DNA of 64,000 nucleotides from Asterella californica (GCA_036924285.1 JAYKYS010000017.1:6491501-6555500), one strand, 5' to 3'; numbered from the stretch's first letter, positions 34,400 to 46,610 are shown. The notes: a model not told the origin generated them from the sequence alone. Translations and numbers: made by a program.

Positions 34400-37300
34400 G
34401 AGAGAAGAATAAAGTTTCTTGAGCCTTGAGAAGCTTATTTGCACAAATTGGAATGTTTGATTGATCTTGGTGAGTGCAAGAGATCGTATTTGGGTTCTGA
34501 TCGTTTATAACAATCTGTTTTTTTGTTTTGACCAATCTCACAATCAATCACAATCAAGAGGTCCGCACTCCCCAAGAAAGACTCTCATCATAGCATTTGG
34601 TGCTTCCACTGAGATGATTGATTTGGAGAATTTGTTAGATTGAGTGAGGAAGATGAATCATGGTGCTGCCGTCCAGGGATGACTGCTGCTCAAGCGACTA
34701 CTGGCTAAGATGGTGTTGGTGCTCAAGGGGGACCTATTCTAGCTCCAGCAGCAAGTGCACAGCATGCTGCTGATACAGCTCAGATTCTTCAAGCGTTGGC
34801 TGTTTCGATTCAACAGCAACATGCAATTGGAGGAGTTGAGCAGAAATCTACAAAGACACTGCAAGCAGTTGTTGATAGATGTGGGCGATTTGATGACAAA
34901 GACGTTACTAAGTACATATAGGAGTAGGTGGGTGAGATAGAACTGGTGAGGGCACCTTAATTTGAGATAATTTTGAGCTTTGAGTTGACTGTCATTCCTG
35001 AATTGAGAGAGAAAGTGGAAAATTTACAGAAGAGACATCTAGGAGGATGGACTCCGTTTGAACGTATATTGAGGGATGCGTTTCTAGAAGAAGATTTGGA
35101 TAGAGTCATCAGGAGGACATTCCTTGATTGGATAAAGCGTCAACTAGACGTACCATTGACCTTAATGAGTTGGTTCGTGAGTTTGAAAAGAGGTACTCAC
35201 AACTTTCTGGTATGAAAAGTTGACATTAGATGCTAAGAAGACAAAGTTGTTCTTGAGGACTATATATGAGTTTACAGCAAATAGACTTTGTTTCATGTTA
35301 GCTGATCGTGGAAAAGAGAGAGAAGTTACATCTGATCAGAGAAGAGAAGAAGAAGCAATATCTACTCTTGCTAGACAACGTCGTAGCACGATGACAGTAG
35401 TTGGACAACTAGAGACTTTGACAGAACAGAGAGTGTTTCCTCAAGTCCTTATAGTTCTTCCGATAGTCCATCAAACACCTATGATGGTACCTCAGGCACC
35501 TATAGTGCATGTCTCAGCACAGAGAGGTCCTAGACAGCAGCCACCTGTTAAAATCAGAATCAACATAACCTGATTGAAGAACTCACTCAACAGTTGAGAG
35601 ATTTAAAAGTTGAGATGACAGATCTGAAAAGAGATCAGCAACCAGTAGCACCAGGTGCTCGACTTGTAGAGGGAACTTTATCAAGAAGTGTATTTGATGC
35701 GACAGTCCAAATCATCTAGAGAGGATTGTCAAGACTTAGCGGTTATCTTGCGAGAGGGCGTGATCGATTATCATAACAACATGTTGCATCTAACCGTCAC
35801 ATGACAACCTCTGAATACTTATTTTGGAAGAAGAAGAATGAAGAGTTTAATCTCAGCACTTACAGGTGTGAACACTACAACAATGACTTCGGGTTATAGA
35901 AGTTGATGTATATACTGGGAGAGTTGAGGTGTGCTCTAATCTAAATTCGAGAAGTACTTTGTATCTCGAAAAGAGAGTTTCATGAGTTGATAACTGATTA
36001 TCTTGAAAAGAAAGAGACAAGTGTTGGCAGAACAAGTATGAATGAAGATGAAGAATTTGAGGACGACAAGTCAAGCACAGACAATGATTTCAAATAGAAT
36101 CACTGGGCACGTGCAACAACGGAGACTTGGAGGTTTTTCTAAATCGGTACTTGCACTTGTGGATCATGGGTCAGAAATCAACATTATTTCAAAGGAGGTG
36201 TATGAGAAGGGACGATAATCAATCAAAAAGAACCATGGTTGGGTACTTTGAGCTGCTAGCAACCAAAACGGTGAGTTATATGGAGCTTGTCTAAATATGT
36301 GTGTAACGATTGGAGACCTATGGAAGGTGTGTAGGGTTCTCCACAAGAAGCTTGCTACTGATAGAGGATGAACAAAGAGATAAGTGTATACATTAAAATT
36401 GGACAATTAATAGTCTTAAAATGCTCTTCTAAATGTCTAATTTCTTCATCAAGTTGTCTATAATTCAACTCATGAAATTTCTAACTATATTTTATAGAAT
36501 ATCTACATTTAATATTGAGTGGTCTAATTCAACTCGTCTCACATATTGTATTAAGCCAATTCTGAAAATAAAGATCAGTCAACTTATCTCACATATTGTA
36601 TAATATCATTACAAAGAACAATTGAAGTTTATTTCATTATTGCAAACAAAAAATACTCAAATGTATTCAATAAAGCTCGAATTTTCTATCTAATAGCAGA
36701 ATTGTGCTAAAATATCGATCACTACAACCGCATGCTAATTTTAACTATTGCGTCAAGATCATCTCATAACGATATTGTGCTAGCACAATATGTGTAGTTG
36801 TTGCTATGCGGTAGCATAACTATACGTTGATTGTGAAAAATCAGAAAAAAAGAGAAATTACTTGTCATGTAGCGAGGATGAAATTGAGAAAATCGTTAAC
36901 GCATAACTCCACTTCCATCGGTCTCCATTCCATTGGTATAATCACTCTGACCACTCTAAGATAATATTTGAAGATAATGAGTAAGATCTACGATCGATAA
37001 ACAAAATTTTACGACAAAAGTTCTTGAGTATCGTCTCAGCACGAGCCAACGACTGTTGGTAAACGGTTTACTGCCCAAGAGAAGAGTAAAGGACCGGCTT
37101 ACAAGTTTGCTGCTGATATTGAAACTTCTACAGATCTTAAGAGCATTCTGGAACAGAGGATAGTAGATGCTATGGAGGAGAGACACACTTCGAGCTATGG
37201 AGTCCATCATTAATCATTCTAAAATGGACATCTAAGATTAGTCGTCCTAATAAGGACGACCAGATCTAATGATCGGATCTGCTCGCATAGATCAAACTTA

Positions 37301-38707
37301 GAGCCACTGCCGTTCAAAGAAGAGTTCTACTATTTGACATTGGGTTCTATCTTAGTTCTTTAAACAGACGAGAAGGTTTGAGTGATGCATAGTTCAAAGA
37401 GATAAGAAGGAGGGCATATGATTACTTGTTACAAGATGGGTATCTTTGGAACTGTCCAAAGAGAAGAGATGGAGCACTTCTACGAGTTATAGATGATCTA
37501 AAAAAGTTTAGGGTTTAAGCAACAACTGATGAAAGAGTTTTAGAACACCTTGTAGACTAGACATCGAGGAACCTAAGCTACCTACATAGAATTAAAAGAA
37601 TGATACTTGTAGAAAGATCTGTATCAAGATGTGGTGAGCTTTGTGAGCTCATGCTTGCATTGTCAATTTTACTCGAAGGTGTATTACAAAGATAGACTGG
37701 TGCTTGCTTATCTGTCTAGTATTCACTTCTAATGAGTTATTGATTTGATGATGATGCCTCTGAGGTTATGGGATGTGAGGTACTTGATGTTGGTCCGTGA
37801 GGACCTCTCCAACTTTGTAGAAGGACGAGCTATGAGGACGAAGACCACAAAAGAGATATGTATGTTTGTTCTTGGAGATATTATCTATAGATATGGATCT
37901 ATAGGAAAATTACTTGCAGATAGAGGAGAGTTACGTGGTATAAAAGTGAAAGAGCTCTTTGTCCAACACGGAGTGAAAATCAGACTCACTATGCCATGAA
38001 TCCAGAGGAGATTGGTAAGAGTGAGCGGGGGCATCCATTGATTGTCAAGCCCTGGTGAAGGCATGCGATGGTAGGATAGAGAGTGGTCTAGGTTACTCTC
38101 TTTTGCTCTGTGGACTGACAAGACGATTCATTGCACTACTAATGAATACATAATCAATGAAATGATGCTGGGTCAAAAGTCAATTAAGCTAGTAGAGGAG
38201 GACTTTCTTACATAGGCTACTTTATCATGTGAATATGAAATGAATTGTGTTCAGCTTCTTGCATTTCATATCAAGCAGTTAGAACATAGAGAGGGGGATC
38301 TTCTAGAGGTATAATAGAAGCTGAAAAAGTCTCGTCTCAAGAATAAAGACAGGTTTGACAAGATCCACAAGCTCTCACTAAAATCCATACACGTTGGAGA
38401 TTGGATTTTGGTGTATGACAATACTCTAGAGAACTAACACTCCATGATTCGGAAATTTTCTAAGAGGTGGTTTGGTCCATATGTTGTCCTAGAAGTATAC
38501 CAGAATGCTACTTATTCTTTGCATGAGCTTGATAGTACACATTTAAGGCTTATTGTCGTCGGGAAGCGTATCAAGTTGTTCAGAAGTAAAGGAGAATCTA
38601 TTGAGGTACCCGGATTTTTGGAGTCAGACCAGATCATGGATGCAGATCTTCTACCTGATGAAGACGTTGAAGAGAGCGATGACAATTTAGAGAGCCATGA
38701 GAACTAG
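34400..38707 (+). mobile_element. decayed Ty3/gypsy-type LTR retrotransposon
   Basis: Parts occur in gag-pol order. Gag-like frames (34973-35215, 35220-35573) are broken by frame shifts. A retropepsin-like motif lies near 36157-36180, with DHGSE in place of the usual D-S/T-G triad. A linker domain of the kind found upstream of reverse transcriptase follows at about 37040-37200. The integrase zinc finger keeps CLHC (37652-37663), the integrase core is at 37745-37999 with ADRGE, and a C-terminal integrase segment is at 38444-38707. No reverse transcriptase or RNase H was seen between 36.4 and 37.3 kb. Stops and frame shifts throughout mean it cannot encode its proteins. The part after 37174 is repeated in the right arm. 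LTRs not identified. Confidence 0.7.
36300..36955. other. AT-rich gap within the retroelement
   Basis: About 650 bp of AT-rich sequence without coding signal. It lies where the rest of protease and the reverse transcriptase would be expected, so it marks a deletion or an insertion. Confidence 0.4.
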
Positions 38708-39892
38708 TGGAAATGTTGGCACATATCGAAGGATGTGCATGTTTGGAATGGAATGAATGGCGTGCTACGAGGCACCTCACACAATGAAACGGGTCTCCAA
38801 AAAATACTCCAGTGTCATTTCCACAAGAAGCTGCACCCGAGCTTACCAAGTTGGGCAAGAGCTAAGCTAAGGCTGAGATAGACAAGCTACCCCCTAGCTT
38901 GAGTTAAAGTATCACATAAAAGAAGAAATAAAATACTAGAATGTAGAGCTTGTTGAAGGTTCCTAAGTTCCTCTTGGTTCGGCTCAAAAGCTCTGATCCT
39001 TGGCAACTTCGACGTTACTGACATCGTACTCTAAGAAGATCGCTGAACTCTCTAACGCAATAGACAGCGCCTGAGATAGACTTCGTCTGAATGCAATAGT
39101 CTTCGTCTGAAATTTCTCTCTTCTTCAAGACACTCTCTCTGACTCTAAGAATCGCCGCACTCTCAAAACAAATTTTGAAAAATGAATCGATTCTCTGAGT
39201 ATACAGTTGGTTCAAACATCCCACACGTGCTGAAATCGCTTCTCATTCATCGCTACAGGTCTAACAAGGGAGTGCGTCAATCATCTTCGTCTCTTGCGGT
39301 TCCTGTCACTCTTCGGTAAGGTAGTCTGTCCTAACCTACTCTTGAAAAGAGCGAAAGTTAAGTATCGAGCGCACTGACGATGTCAAGAGAATACATTATA
39401 GACGACAAGAATATTCAAAGAATATTCAAAGTACAAAGATCAACCATATGCGTAAACTACTCTCATTGAATTAGGAAAACCAATCCATATCCTTGAGAGA
39501 TCCATTTATCTCTTCTTTTAATAAAGTATCTCAAGATTCATACAAAGAGATATGTATATTTTGGACCCCTTTTATCTTAATTCAACCCAGAATGAGTTTG
39601 CTTTTGCTAAGGGAAGGTTCGGCACAGGAGCGGACATTCTAATCTGCTCGAAAAAATAAACCACCCCAACAAGAAATATCCCATATAATATTTAAGTATG
39701 AAGTGAATGATATTTTTTTCTTTAAAAAATAATAATTTTGCGTTCTAACTAATAACTGATAACTGTTTTGTTGAAAAAAATGCAAATCTCCATCTTTAAA
39801 TTTGCCATTGAATCATAGTGCTAGCGTACCATCAACAGGTAGCACTGGCCTTGAACTAATCGGCACAAGAGCGAGAAGATGAACCACCACCG

Positions 39893-40207
39893 CAGTGGCT
39901 CTAGTAGAATAGGACCGGTTACTTTCTTCTTAGTGCTCATGATCACGTCGCGACCAAGTTTGTGAGGTTTGGACTCCGGGAGTAGATTGGTACCGGTTAC
40001 TTCACGCTCCAGTAGAATAGGATCGGTTGGGAACAGGATCGGTAACTTTCTTAGTGCTCATGATCACGTCGCGACCAAGTTTGTGAGTTTTGGACTCCGG
40101 GAGTAGATTAGTACCGGTTACTTCACGCTCTAGTAGAATAGGATCGGAAACTTTCTTAGTGCTCATGATCACGTCGCGACCACGTTTGTGAGTTTTGGAA
40201 CCCGAGA
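39893..40207. repeat. tandem array of about 105 bp (left arm)
   Basis: Three copies of a unit containing CTTAGTGCTCATGATCACGT, CGCGACCAAGTTTGTGAG and ACTCCGGGAGTAGATTNGTA. The inverted counterpart lies at 57455-57775. The module copy at 25-28 kb lacks this array. Confidence 0.88.
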
Positions 40208-40617
40208 GTGAAATTAACTGAAATAAATAGCAATAGGTATGTAACAAATTCATGTATATCTGGTTTGTACGTAGATTTCACGAAAATTTCAAATTTCGAT
40301 ATAAGCGCACTATCCTCTATGATATTTCGTTGTAAGAGAATGAAATTTTCATGGTTGAATCCCACTCATTCCCTCGACAGTTGTAAAAGGGCGCTCCACG
40401 AAGAAAGTATCGATGTCGAAGGATTCGTGAGTATTTTTCTTTCGATATTTGAATTAGGGCATATGTAGATTACTGCCGCAGTCCTGGGCGGAGTATCGGA
40501 ATTCTCCTATGACAAAGCTCAAACTATTGCTGCGCACCCGTCGAGTCCTTGTCATTATCAGCTATCTAGACACGAGTTTCTTGTGCGATCCAGTGGTCTC
40601 GCTACAATATACTCAAG

Positions 40618-40869
40618 TCACTGTCCATCTATAGGTGTAGCAGTTATGATGCCACAGTTGCACCTACGGTCGGTGCAACATTTGACATGATCGGATGCAA
40701 CCGCTGAGACACCAGCACGAGTTGGTGTTCTTTGCGTGCCCAAATTAAAGACTTCTGAAGCTGATGGTTGTGGCTCAAATACATCTATGTCTGTCGAGCT
40801 GGTACTGGTGCTAGAGTAATAATCTTCATAGTCTGGTAAATCAATCAGATCTCGTTCCGATATTTTCAC
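40618..40869 (-). CDS. conserved unrecognised exon-like ORF (copy 2)
   Basis: Left-arm copy of the 83-codon ORF described at 25680-25931, with the same residues. It lies on the strand opposite to the adjacent YUCCA gene, about 1.4 kb upstream of its start, so the two are divergent. The conserved Cys cluster and acidic start are intact. Function unknown. Confidence 0.4.
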   Translation of the reverse strand: MKISERDLIDLPDYEDYYSSTSTSSTDIDVFEPQPSASEVFNLGTQRTPTRAGVSAVASDHVKCCTDRRCNCGIITATPIDGQ

Positions 40870-41133
40870 TCGCTAGTGCGAGATGATTCTTCGAGTTGGT
40901 GGTCTGTTCAGCTTTAAATGGTTGAGTTAACACGAACCTGTCGTGTAGGATATAACCATGACTCACTACATAATTCATACTGAAAGCGCAATAAATACCT
41001 CTGAACAGTTTATGTTACGACAATGCACGTATAATCTGATTTCCTTTGTTTAAACCGAAGCCACATATATAAAATAATTACGTTTATGCCTGCAGCTGCA
41101 AGCCACGATGGAACCCGAGAGTTCACAGCAACT

Positions 41134-41409
41134 CTATTTCGCCTTACTTAAAACAGTTTCACAGTTGCAATGATCATCCGAAATAGAGTCGTTGCTTTCT
41201 GCCTCTGGACAGTATGCAACCAACCAAAGTTGTCTTCTGTCATTTCTGTTCTTTTCCGGATCCCGGATCTGTCCTGAATTGTGGTATTTGATATGACGTT
41301 TTAATTCTCTGTTCATTACCGTTTTAATTCTAACCGTACTGCTATGGGTTGAACTTGAATTAAGAAACCATTTCAGTTTCGAGCTTGGTGTACGCAATCT
41401 CACTTGCAT
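41134..41409 (-). CDS. unrecognised ORF upstream of YUCCA (left)
   Basis: 91 codons from ATG, in the same direction as the 83-codon ORF that follows 265 bp downstream. It could be the first exon of one spliced gene whose later exon is 40618-40869. The N-terminus is basic (MQVRLRTPSSKLKW). The right-arm copy (56253-56513) has a one-base deletion that changes its C-terminal third, so at most one copy keeps the original protein. No domain recognised. Confidence 0.35.
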   Translation of the reverse strand: MQVRLRTPSSKLKWFLNSSSTHSSTVRIKTVMNRELKRHIKYHNSGQIRDPEKNRNDRRQLWLVAYCPEAESNDSISDDHCNCETVLSKAK

Positions 41410-42250
41410 TTAGCCAAAGATATTAATAGAAATAATGGTCATTAAGAAATCTATACAGTTCCACATGAAAAACCAATGAAGAAGATAATCTACATGTCCA
41501 AATAAAACTAGAAGCTTATTGCTGGTTTAATAGTCGTCGACTCCTAGAAAAAGATAAACGAGATTCTCCAAAATACAACAAGGATACGTTTACTCATCCT
41601 ATGGCTCGTATTATCTGTATATCATCATTACGCTCGCAGACCTTCAAGGCTGCAGGTTACGCTGCTGAAATATTCAGCTTCTTCCTGGTACCACCCTTTG
41701 GACTCGTTAGTCACTTGATTCTTGAAAATATGCGTAGTTGTTGTCCGGATCCCACATGTGCTCTCCGCTTTGCTCTCTAACATGTACACATCGACTCGGT
41801 CTCTGTTAACGAAATCGACCCGTTCAATTTATCTTGATTATGAGTCATATACTCATATTATTGTTCAGCTTGATGTGATTGACTCCGCCAGCACTGTGCG
41901 GTTGCTTTCCTAGTTTGCCGAACAAGTACAGCAGCTGCTGTGTTTGAACTGTGCTCTGTGAATTTGGGACCACTCGTTTGTCCCGTACGGAACCAGCTGA
42001 GGATGACAAATTGAGAAGGTATTAAACCGCAGTGTAGAATGATAGTGACCAGGCACATTGGGTGGTGAGCCACTGGACGTTACATTTCTATCTTCACCAC
42101 CAGGTGACAGATTTAGACTAGTGACAGCAGGAGGTGCAGGTGTGAGTGGGTAGTTGGTTGCTGTCGCAGGAGTCGCAACATTGAGACCCTTTACGTGCGG
42201 TGCTGGCCAAAGAGGTGAAATTGCTTGATCCCTATGGACAACGCTGCCTT

Positions 42251-42295
42251 ATGCTTCCGAGTCGCCGGGTGATGAAACTAACGATTTGTACCTGA
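42251..42295 (+). CDS. 14-codon upstream ORF of YUCCA (left)
   Basis: ATG at 42251, TGA at 42293-42295, five bases before the YUCCA ATG and in another frame. If the leader is transcribed this far, ribosomes would meet it first, which could reduce YUCCA translation. The same uORF is present in the right arm (55367-55411). Confidence 0.4.
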   Translation: MLPSRRVMKLTICT

Positions 42296-42300
42296 GCAGA

Positions 42301-44234
42301 ATGCCGACATGGGTGGAAGGACCGATCATTGTTGGAGCAGGGCCATCGGGAATGGCCACTGCAGCTTGTCTGAAGGAAAAAGATGTGCCGAACATTGTGC
42401 TGGAGAAGGCAGACTGTATAGGTTCGCTCTGGAAGCATAGGACTTATGATCGCGTACATCTTCACATTCCGAAGGAGTACTGCGAGCTTCCCCTGAGGCC
42501 TTTCCCCGCGTCGTACCCAACTTACCCCAATAAGCAACAGTTTCTTCACTATGTGGAAGAGTATGCAAGGCATTTTAAAATTGTGCCGTTATACTGCACA
42601 GAGGTGCTAAGTGCTCAGTATGACGAAACCGCTGAGATTTGGCGGGTCATAACAGCAACTACAGGCAAGTTATGCAGCAACAAAAGAGAGGAATATATTT
42701 CCCGCTGGTTAATTGTGGCTTCAGGAGAGAATGCGGAAATTGTAATGCCCAAGATCCCTGGCATGAGAGAGTATCACGGAGATATTACTCATTCGAGCGC
42801 CTACAAGAATGGTTCCGAATATGTAGGAAAGAATGTGCTCGTCGTGGGCTGCGGAAATTCAGGGATGGAGATATCTCTGGACCTATTGGACTTTAATGTT
42901 AAACCATCGATTGTTGTCCGCGGACCGGTAATGAATCTTCTCCGCTGCTTACTCCCATTCATGAACACTGACATGTACAGTACCATAAATATAAGTGTCG
43001 ATTCCTGCATTGTCTCATACGGTTGAACTTAAGCAGCTGCAGCTAAGTCGTCTTCGTTTCTTTATGGGATCTTCTGTCTCTTTACTTAGGTAAAGCTGAA
43101 GATCATATAGCGGTGGTTTCACAGTAGTTTACAATTTTGCAGTGAGCTCAACTGTGCTTAATTTTCGCGGAGGTTGTACATCCAAGGGGTCGCACCACCC
43201 TCTCACTGGTACCCTGTCTCAGACTAGTACTAGTGTTATCCGGAATTTTCCATGGTTCTAATGTCGATATGTGCGCTAAAAGCAGTACTCCATTCGATGA
43301 ATCGTTCTCCTGTGACAGATCCAGTGTCTCGTTCAGGTCCGCATACTGCCAAGACATATATTCGGTACTTCGACTTTCACCGTCGGAATGAAACTGATGA
43401 AGACTCTCCCTGCTGTGCCCCATTTCAGGTCCACTTACTGCCAAGAGATATATTCGGTATTTCGACTTTCACAGTCGGAATGAAACTGATGAAGACTCTC
43501 CCTGTGCGGCTAACTGACTGGCTGTTGCTTTCTTGCGCCTGGCTGGTATTGGGCAATGTGGCGAAGTATGGATTCAACCGACCGAAAGAAGGTCCCATGG
43601 AGTTTAAAGAGAAGGTCGGGAAGACCCCCATTCTGGACGTTGGTACTCTCAACAAGATCAAGAGCGGTCATATCAAGGTGAAATGTGTATTCCATTCCTA
43701 AACACCTCAAGATCTCATGCGGAACTGCTTGTACGTTTCCCCTTAGACTGATGGATTTCCTGCGCATTTTGGGTACAGGTAGTTCCTGGAATTGTTTCGT
43801 TAACGAATAATGGAGTTCGTTTTGAAGATGGGCAAACTGACTCTTACGACGCGATCATTCTAGCCACAGGATACCGAAGCAACGTCTGTAGATGGCTCAA
43901 GGTAAGAGAATAATGCATTCCGACCGCCCACCAACTGCAACGTCCACATCTGCCTGCCTATCTTTCGGCAACTGTTTCTGAAGGATGAAATCTATCCGGC
44001 ATGTGTTCATCGTTTTTCACCATTAATACTCCCCGATTTTCGACATCGCTGCAGGGGGAGCAGAAATTCTTTGCGGATGATGGTTTCCCTAAGCGACCAT
44101 CTACAACCGGATGGAAAGGCGAGCACGGTTTGTATGTTGTGGGTTTCGGAAGGAAAGGTTTGCTGGGAGCTTCTATGGATGCGCGCAACATCGCCGAGGA
44201 TATCAGGAAAGTTTATACTTCGAACTTGTTTTGA
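42301..44234 (+). CDS. YUC: YUCCA flavin monooxygenase, left copy
   Basis: Converts indole-3-pyruvate to the auxin indole-3-acetic acid, using FAD and NADPH. Four exons, all phase 0: 42301-42927, 43429-43677, 43779-43901 and 44055-44234, with GT/AG introns. Together they encode 392 residues, a normal length for the family. Motifs: FAD-binding GAGPSG (12-17), the FMO-identifying segment YHGDITHSSAYK (158-169), NADP-binding GCGNSG (183-188) and ATGY (321-324). The first ATG in the frame follows a TGA at 42226, so a slightly longer N-terminus entered by splicing is possible. Intron 1 (501 bp) carries a 92-bp duplication of the exon 2 start. The right-arm copy at 53430-55361 encodes the same protein. 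No disruption is visible. Confidence 0.93.
43331..43504 (+). repeat. 92-bp duplication at YUCCA exon 2 acceptor (left)
   Basis: 43331-43412 duplicates 43423-43504, including the CAG acceptor and the first 25 codons of exon 2. The upstream copy has lost agreement with the family (RHIFG instead of RDIFG). Splicing to its acceptor would shift the frame and stop within about 45 codons, because 92 is not a multiple of three. Mirrored in the right arm at about 54160-54333. Confidence 0.88.
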
Positions 44235-45188
44235 AAAGCTCAATCGTCAGATCCGAGGTAGATTTCCGGACAACTGAAGTGCTCTAAAGTTATTGCAGAT
44301 TTGATGGCTCCAAACATAAATATAATGACTTGTAATATCTCGGCGTTGCTTGCTGTCAATGGTCCTCATGAAAATTCTCATGTCTGTTAAATGTATCAAG
44401 GGCGCTCTATTATAATTAACGGAAACCAAAAGCTTAGATTATCGACCTTTGAGGTCCTTCACATCCGTTATATCATTCCAAGATATACGAAATGGTGAGG
44501 TTTTATGTCTCCCACGAGATAAAGCTACGCACAAGTTTTAGTAACCTTGGGTGTTGAGGGGTCTATCATAGTGAGACAACCAATTGGTTGTATTGCAATA
44601 CAACACAAAGTATAGAAGAGACCAAACAGCGCAAAGTGCAATAACATATACGATACAATCCGCGGGTACCTCTATGTAAATTCCAAAACCCTTGTATTAT
44701 TGTCCATTCGTAGTAGCCCAGCCAGCATGCGTATTTGTTTGTTGGTTTAATATACATTTTTAGTTACATAACGTGTAGAAAAGAATCTCGTTCTAAAACG
44801 TGTGATCCTATGGGACATCTGCAGCTTACAACATCGTGGCAACAAGAAATCATACACACAGCTCTGTAAATTTGACCATCCAGAATCCATTTTCTACTGA
44901 AAAGAGCAGTGCAAACTTTATCGTGGAAGTGCTATTCTCAAACTGAAATTGCACTGCTGAAGCTAAATCGTCATTATTATTACAAGAGTTTTGAGAGAGA
45001 ATTGTGAGTCGAACATAGGTCAAGGGCAAGAAAACAACACATGCGGTAGAGGTATAGTACATGCAGTCGAGCTCTGCATTCTCCTGTTGTTAATACTAGT
45101 TTGAAGGTTGCAAGCGATACATTTCTACTTTCGGTTTTCACTTAACGCCGAATGGTTGATCTCAAACGATTTCTTCTAGAGATACAGA
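44235..45188. other. YUCCA 3' flank inside the arm
   Basis: No further gene is seen up to the inner end of the arm. ATTGCAATACAA/TTGTATTGCAAT-like words occur near 44590. It presumably holds the 3' UTR. Confidence 0.45.
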
Positions 45189-45204
45189 TTGTTTTCATAC
45201 AGAT

Positions 45205-45874
45205 TGAAATGATTATTAGAGTCTATGTCGACAAAAAGCAAAAGTGTGACAAAGATGATTCACGTCTACAAAATGAAGGAAGAATGTTGGAGAATGAAGC
45301 TATGCGAGCCGATTTCAGATAACAAGATTCGATGACTTTCACCAATTCATGCTTTGAGAAAAGATGAATCAGAGTACAAGAGTAGGTGATGGAACATATG
45401 GAGATGTATACAATTATGAAATTCGATTTGCTACACTGGTTGTGGAGTTTGGTGCAAAACAATTCGTGCAGTCTATGACAAAATGACTCAAGTCGAGAGA
45501 GACGGTATGACTGACATGATCAAGGAACTGACAGAACTTCCAGTGACTCATACAAGAATAGTACGTTCAGTGGGTACGCTTCATGACGAGAGGAATCCAG
45601 TTCTGTTATTTTCCTTTTGGAATGGTGGAAATATAGAACAATGGATCATCGATGAGAATAAAACTCGGGGTCAACTTTCAACAGATCTAGAAGTTCGTAT
45701 ACGAATTGAGGATACATAGATAGACCAGTTCGATGCAGAGAAAATTCTCTCCATCAAGATATTTCACAAGTATATGTTGCAGATTGAATGTACTTTGTGA
45801 GTGCTTCGTGGTCGGCATTTATGCATGATCACGAACAGTAACATTTGGATATGTATTTGTGCAACTTATTTGGG
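45205..45874. repeat. direct repeat with 60995-61661 (copy 1)
   Basis: Starts at TGAAATGATTATTAGAGTCT and ends at CAACTTATTTGGG. It is about 97% identical by eye to 60995-61661, in the same orientation. It begins 17 bp inside the spacer from the end of the left arm. Confidence 0.92.
45364..45719 (+). pseudogene. protein kinase N-lobe remnant, copy 1
   Basis: 45364-45486 encodes a glycine-rich loop (RVGDGTYGDVY) and a candidate ATP-binding Lys in FGAKQF, then ends at TGA. The adjacent frame 45483-45719 continues with kinase-like sequence (SVGTLHDERNPVLLFSFWNG, like the hinge region). A frame shift joins the two, and no catalytic loop follows in this copy. Kinase assignment rests on motif order only. 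It is a truncated, inactive fragment. Confidence 0.55.
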
Positions 45875-46538
45875 ATTCTAAAATGCTGATAAGTACACAC
45901 TTCAGTCCAAGATTCTTAGTTGAAGTACTCCTTTACATGCATGCTCACGCTGTAAGAGTTCGTTTCTTAAATCAAATAAGAAATTGTCAACTCTTTGACT
46001 ACTTCGGCCAAGTTTGATCAATCTATTTCTGAGTTCAATTTAGTGGACCTCATATGATGATTTGATCATGTTCATGTCTGTTTGTAGTTATAAGTAGAGA
46101 GATTACTCAACCAACTTATCTCTCATGTAGGAAATTATTCTTGGATTGAGTTATTTTGAATATGAGATATGAGTCACCATTTTTGTCAAAAACGTGGGTT
46201 TCAGATCTGGACCTCTAAAAATGAACTTCGTCTCGTCTACTGATCCCCATGTGACTTCAAAGTCATGCCATTTCTACTCTAAACACTAACTGTGTTGTGT
46301 ACCTTGCAGATTCTTTCCTGAACCGCTTTCAAGACTATTACTGATGATAATCTTATCTTCTTGAACTCTTTGTCATGGATGTCATATATCTTCAATCGTC
46401 ATCATCTTACTACTATTTAGATATCCGCTTTAACCAAGAAATCATATTTTTTTTTACATTAAATAGTATCATGTATCTTCTTGTGCTGCTCTGTGCTTTG
46501 TCTCTTGAAAGAATCATATACTTGAGTATTACTTGGAT
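45875..46538. other. no gene seen
   Basis: AT-rich spacer with no coding signal or obvious repeats. Confidence 0.4.
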
Positions 46539-46610
46539 CTAAACTCTAAACTCTAAACTCTAAACTAAACCCTAAACCTTAAACCCTAAACTAAACCCTG
46601 AACCCTAAAC
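46539..46610. repeat. degenerate telomere-like tract
   Basis: About ten variant units of the plant telomere complement CCCTAAA (CTAAACT, CCCTAAAC, CCTTAAA). It lies in the spacer between the YUCCA arms. It may mark an old double-strand-break repair site or simply be a microsatellite. Confidence 0.8.

Larger units (their letters stand above)
37174..45188. repeat. giant inverted repeat, left arm (8.0 kb)
   Basis: The reverse complement of 52489-60667. Mirrored positions sum to about 97841 at the outer edge, 97662-97664 across YUCCA and 97677 at the inner edge, so only small indels separate the arms, apart from about 180 bp between the outer and middle parts. The outer junction is GGAGGAGAGACACAC and the inner junction is TTCTAGAGATACAGA. 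It contains integrase debris, block B, the 105-bp array, the unrecognised ORFs and YUCCA. Identity is highest around YUCCA and lower in the integrase part. Confidence 0.95.

Noticed and set aside
43148..43444. antisense ORFs across YUCCA (43148-43444, 43510-43767, 44007-44243 and mirrors)
   Set aside because: They lie opposite clearly conserved YUCCA exons or introns, and have no independent motif.
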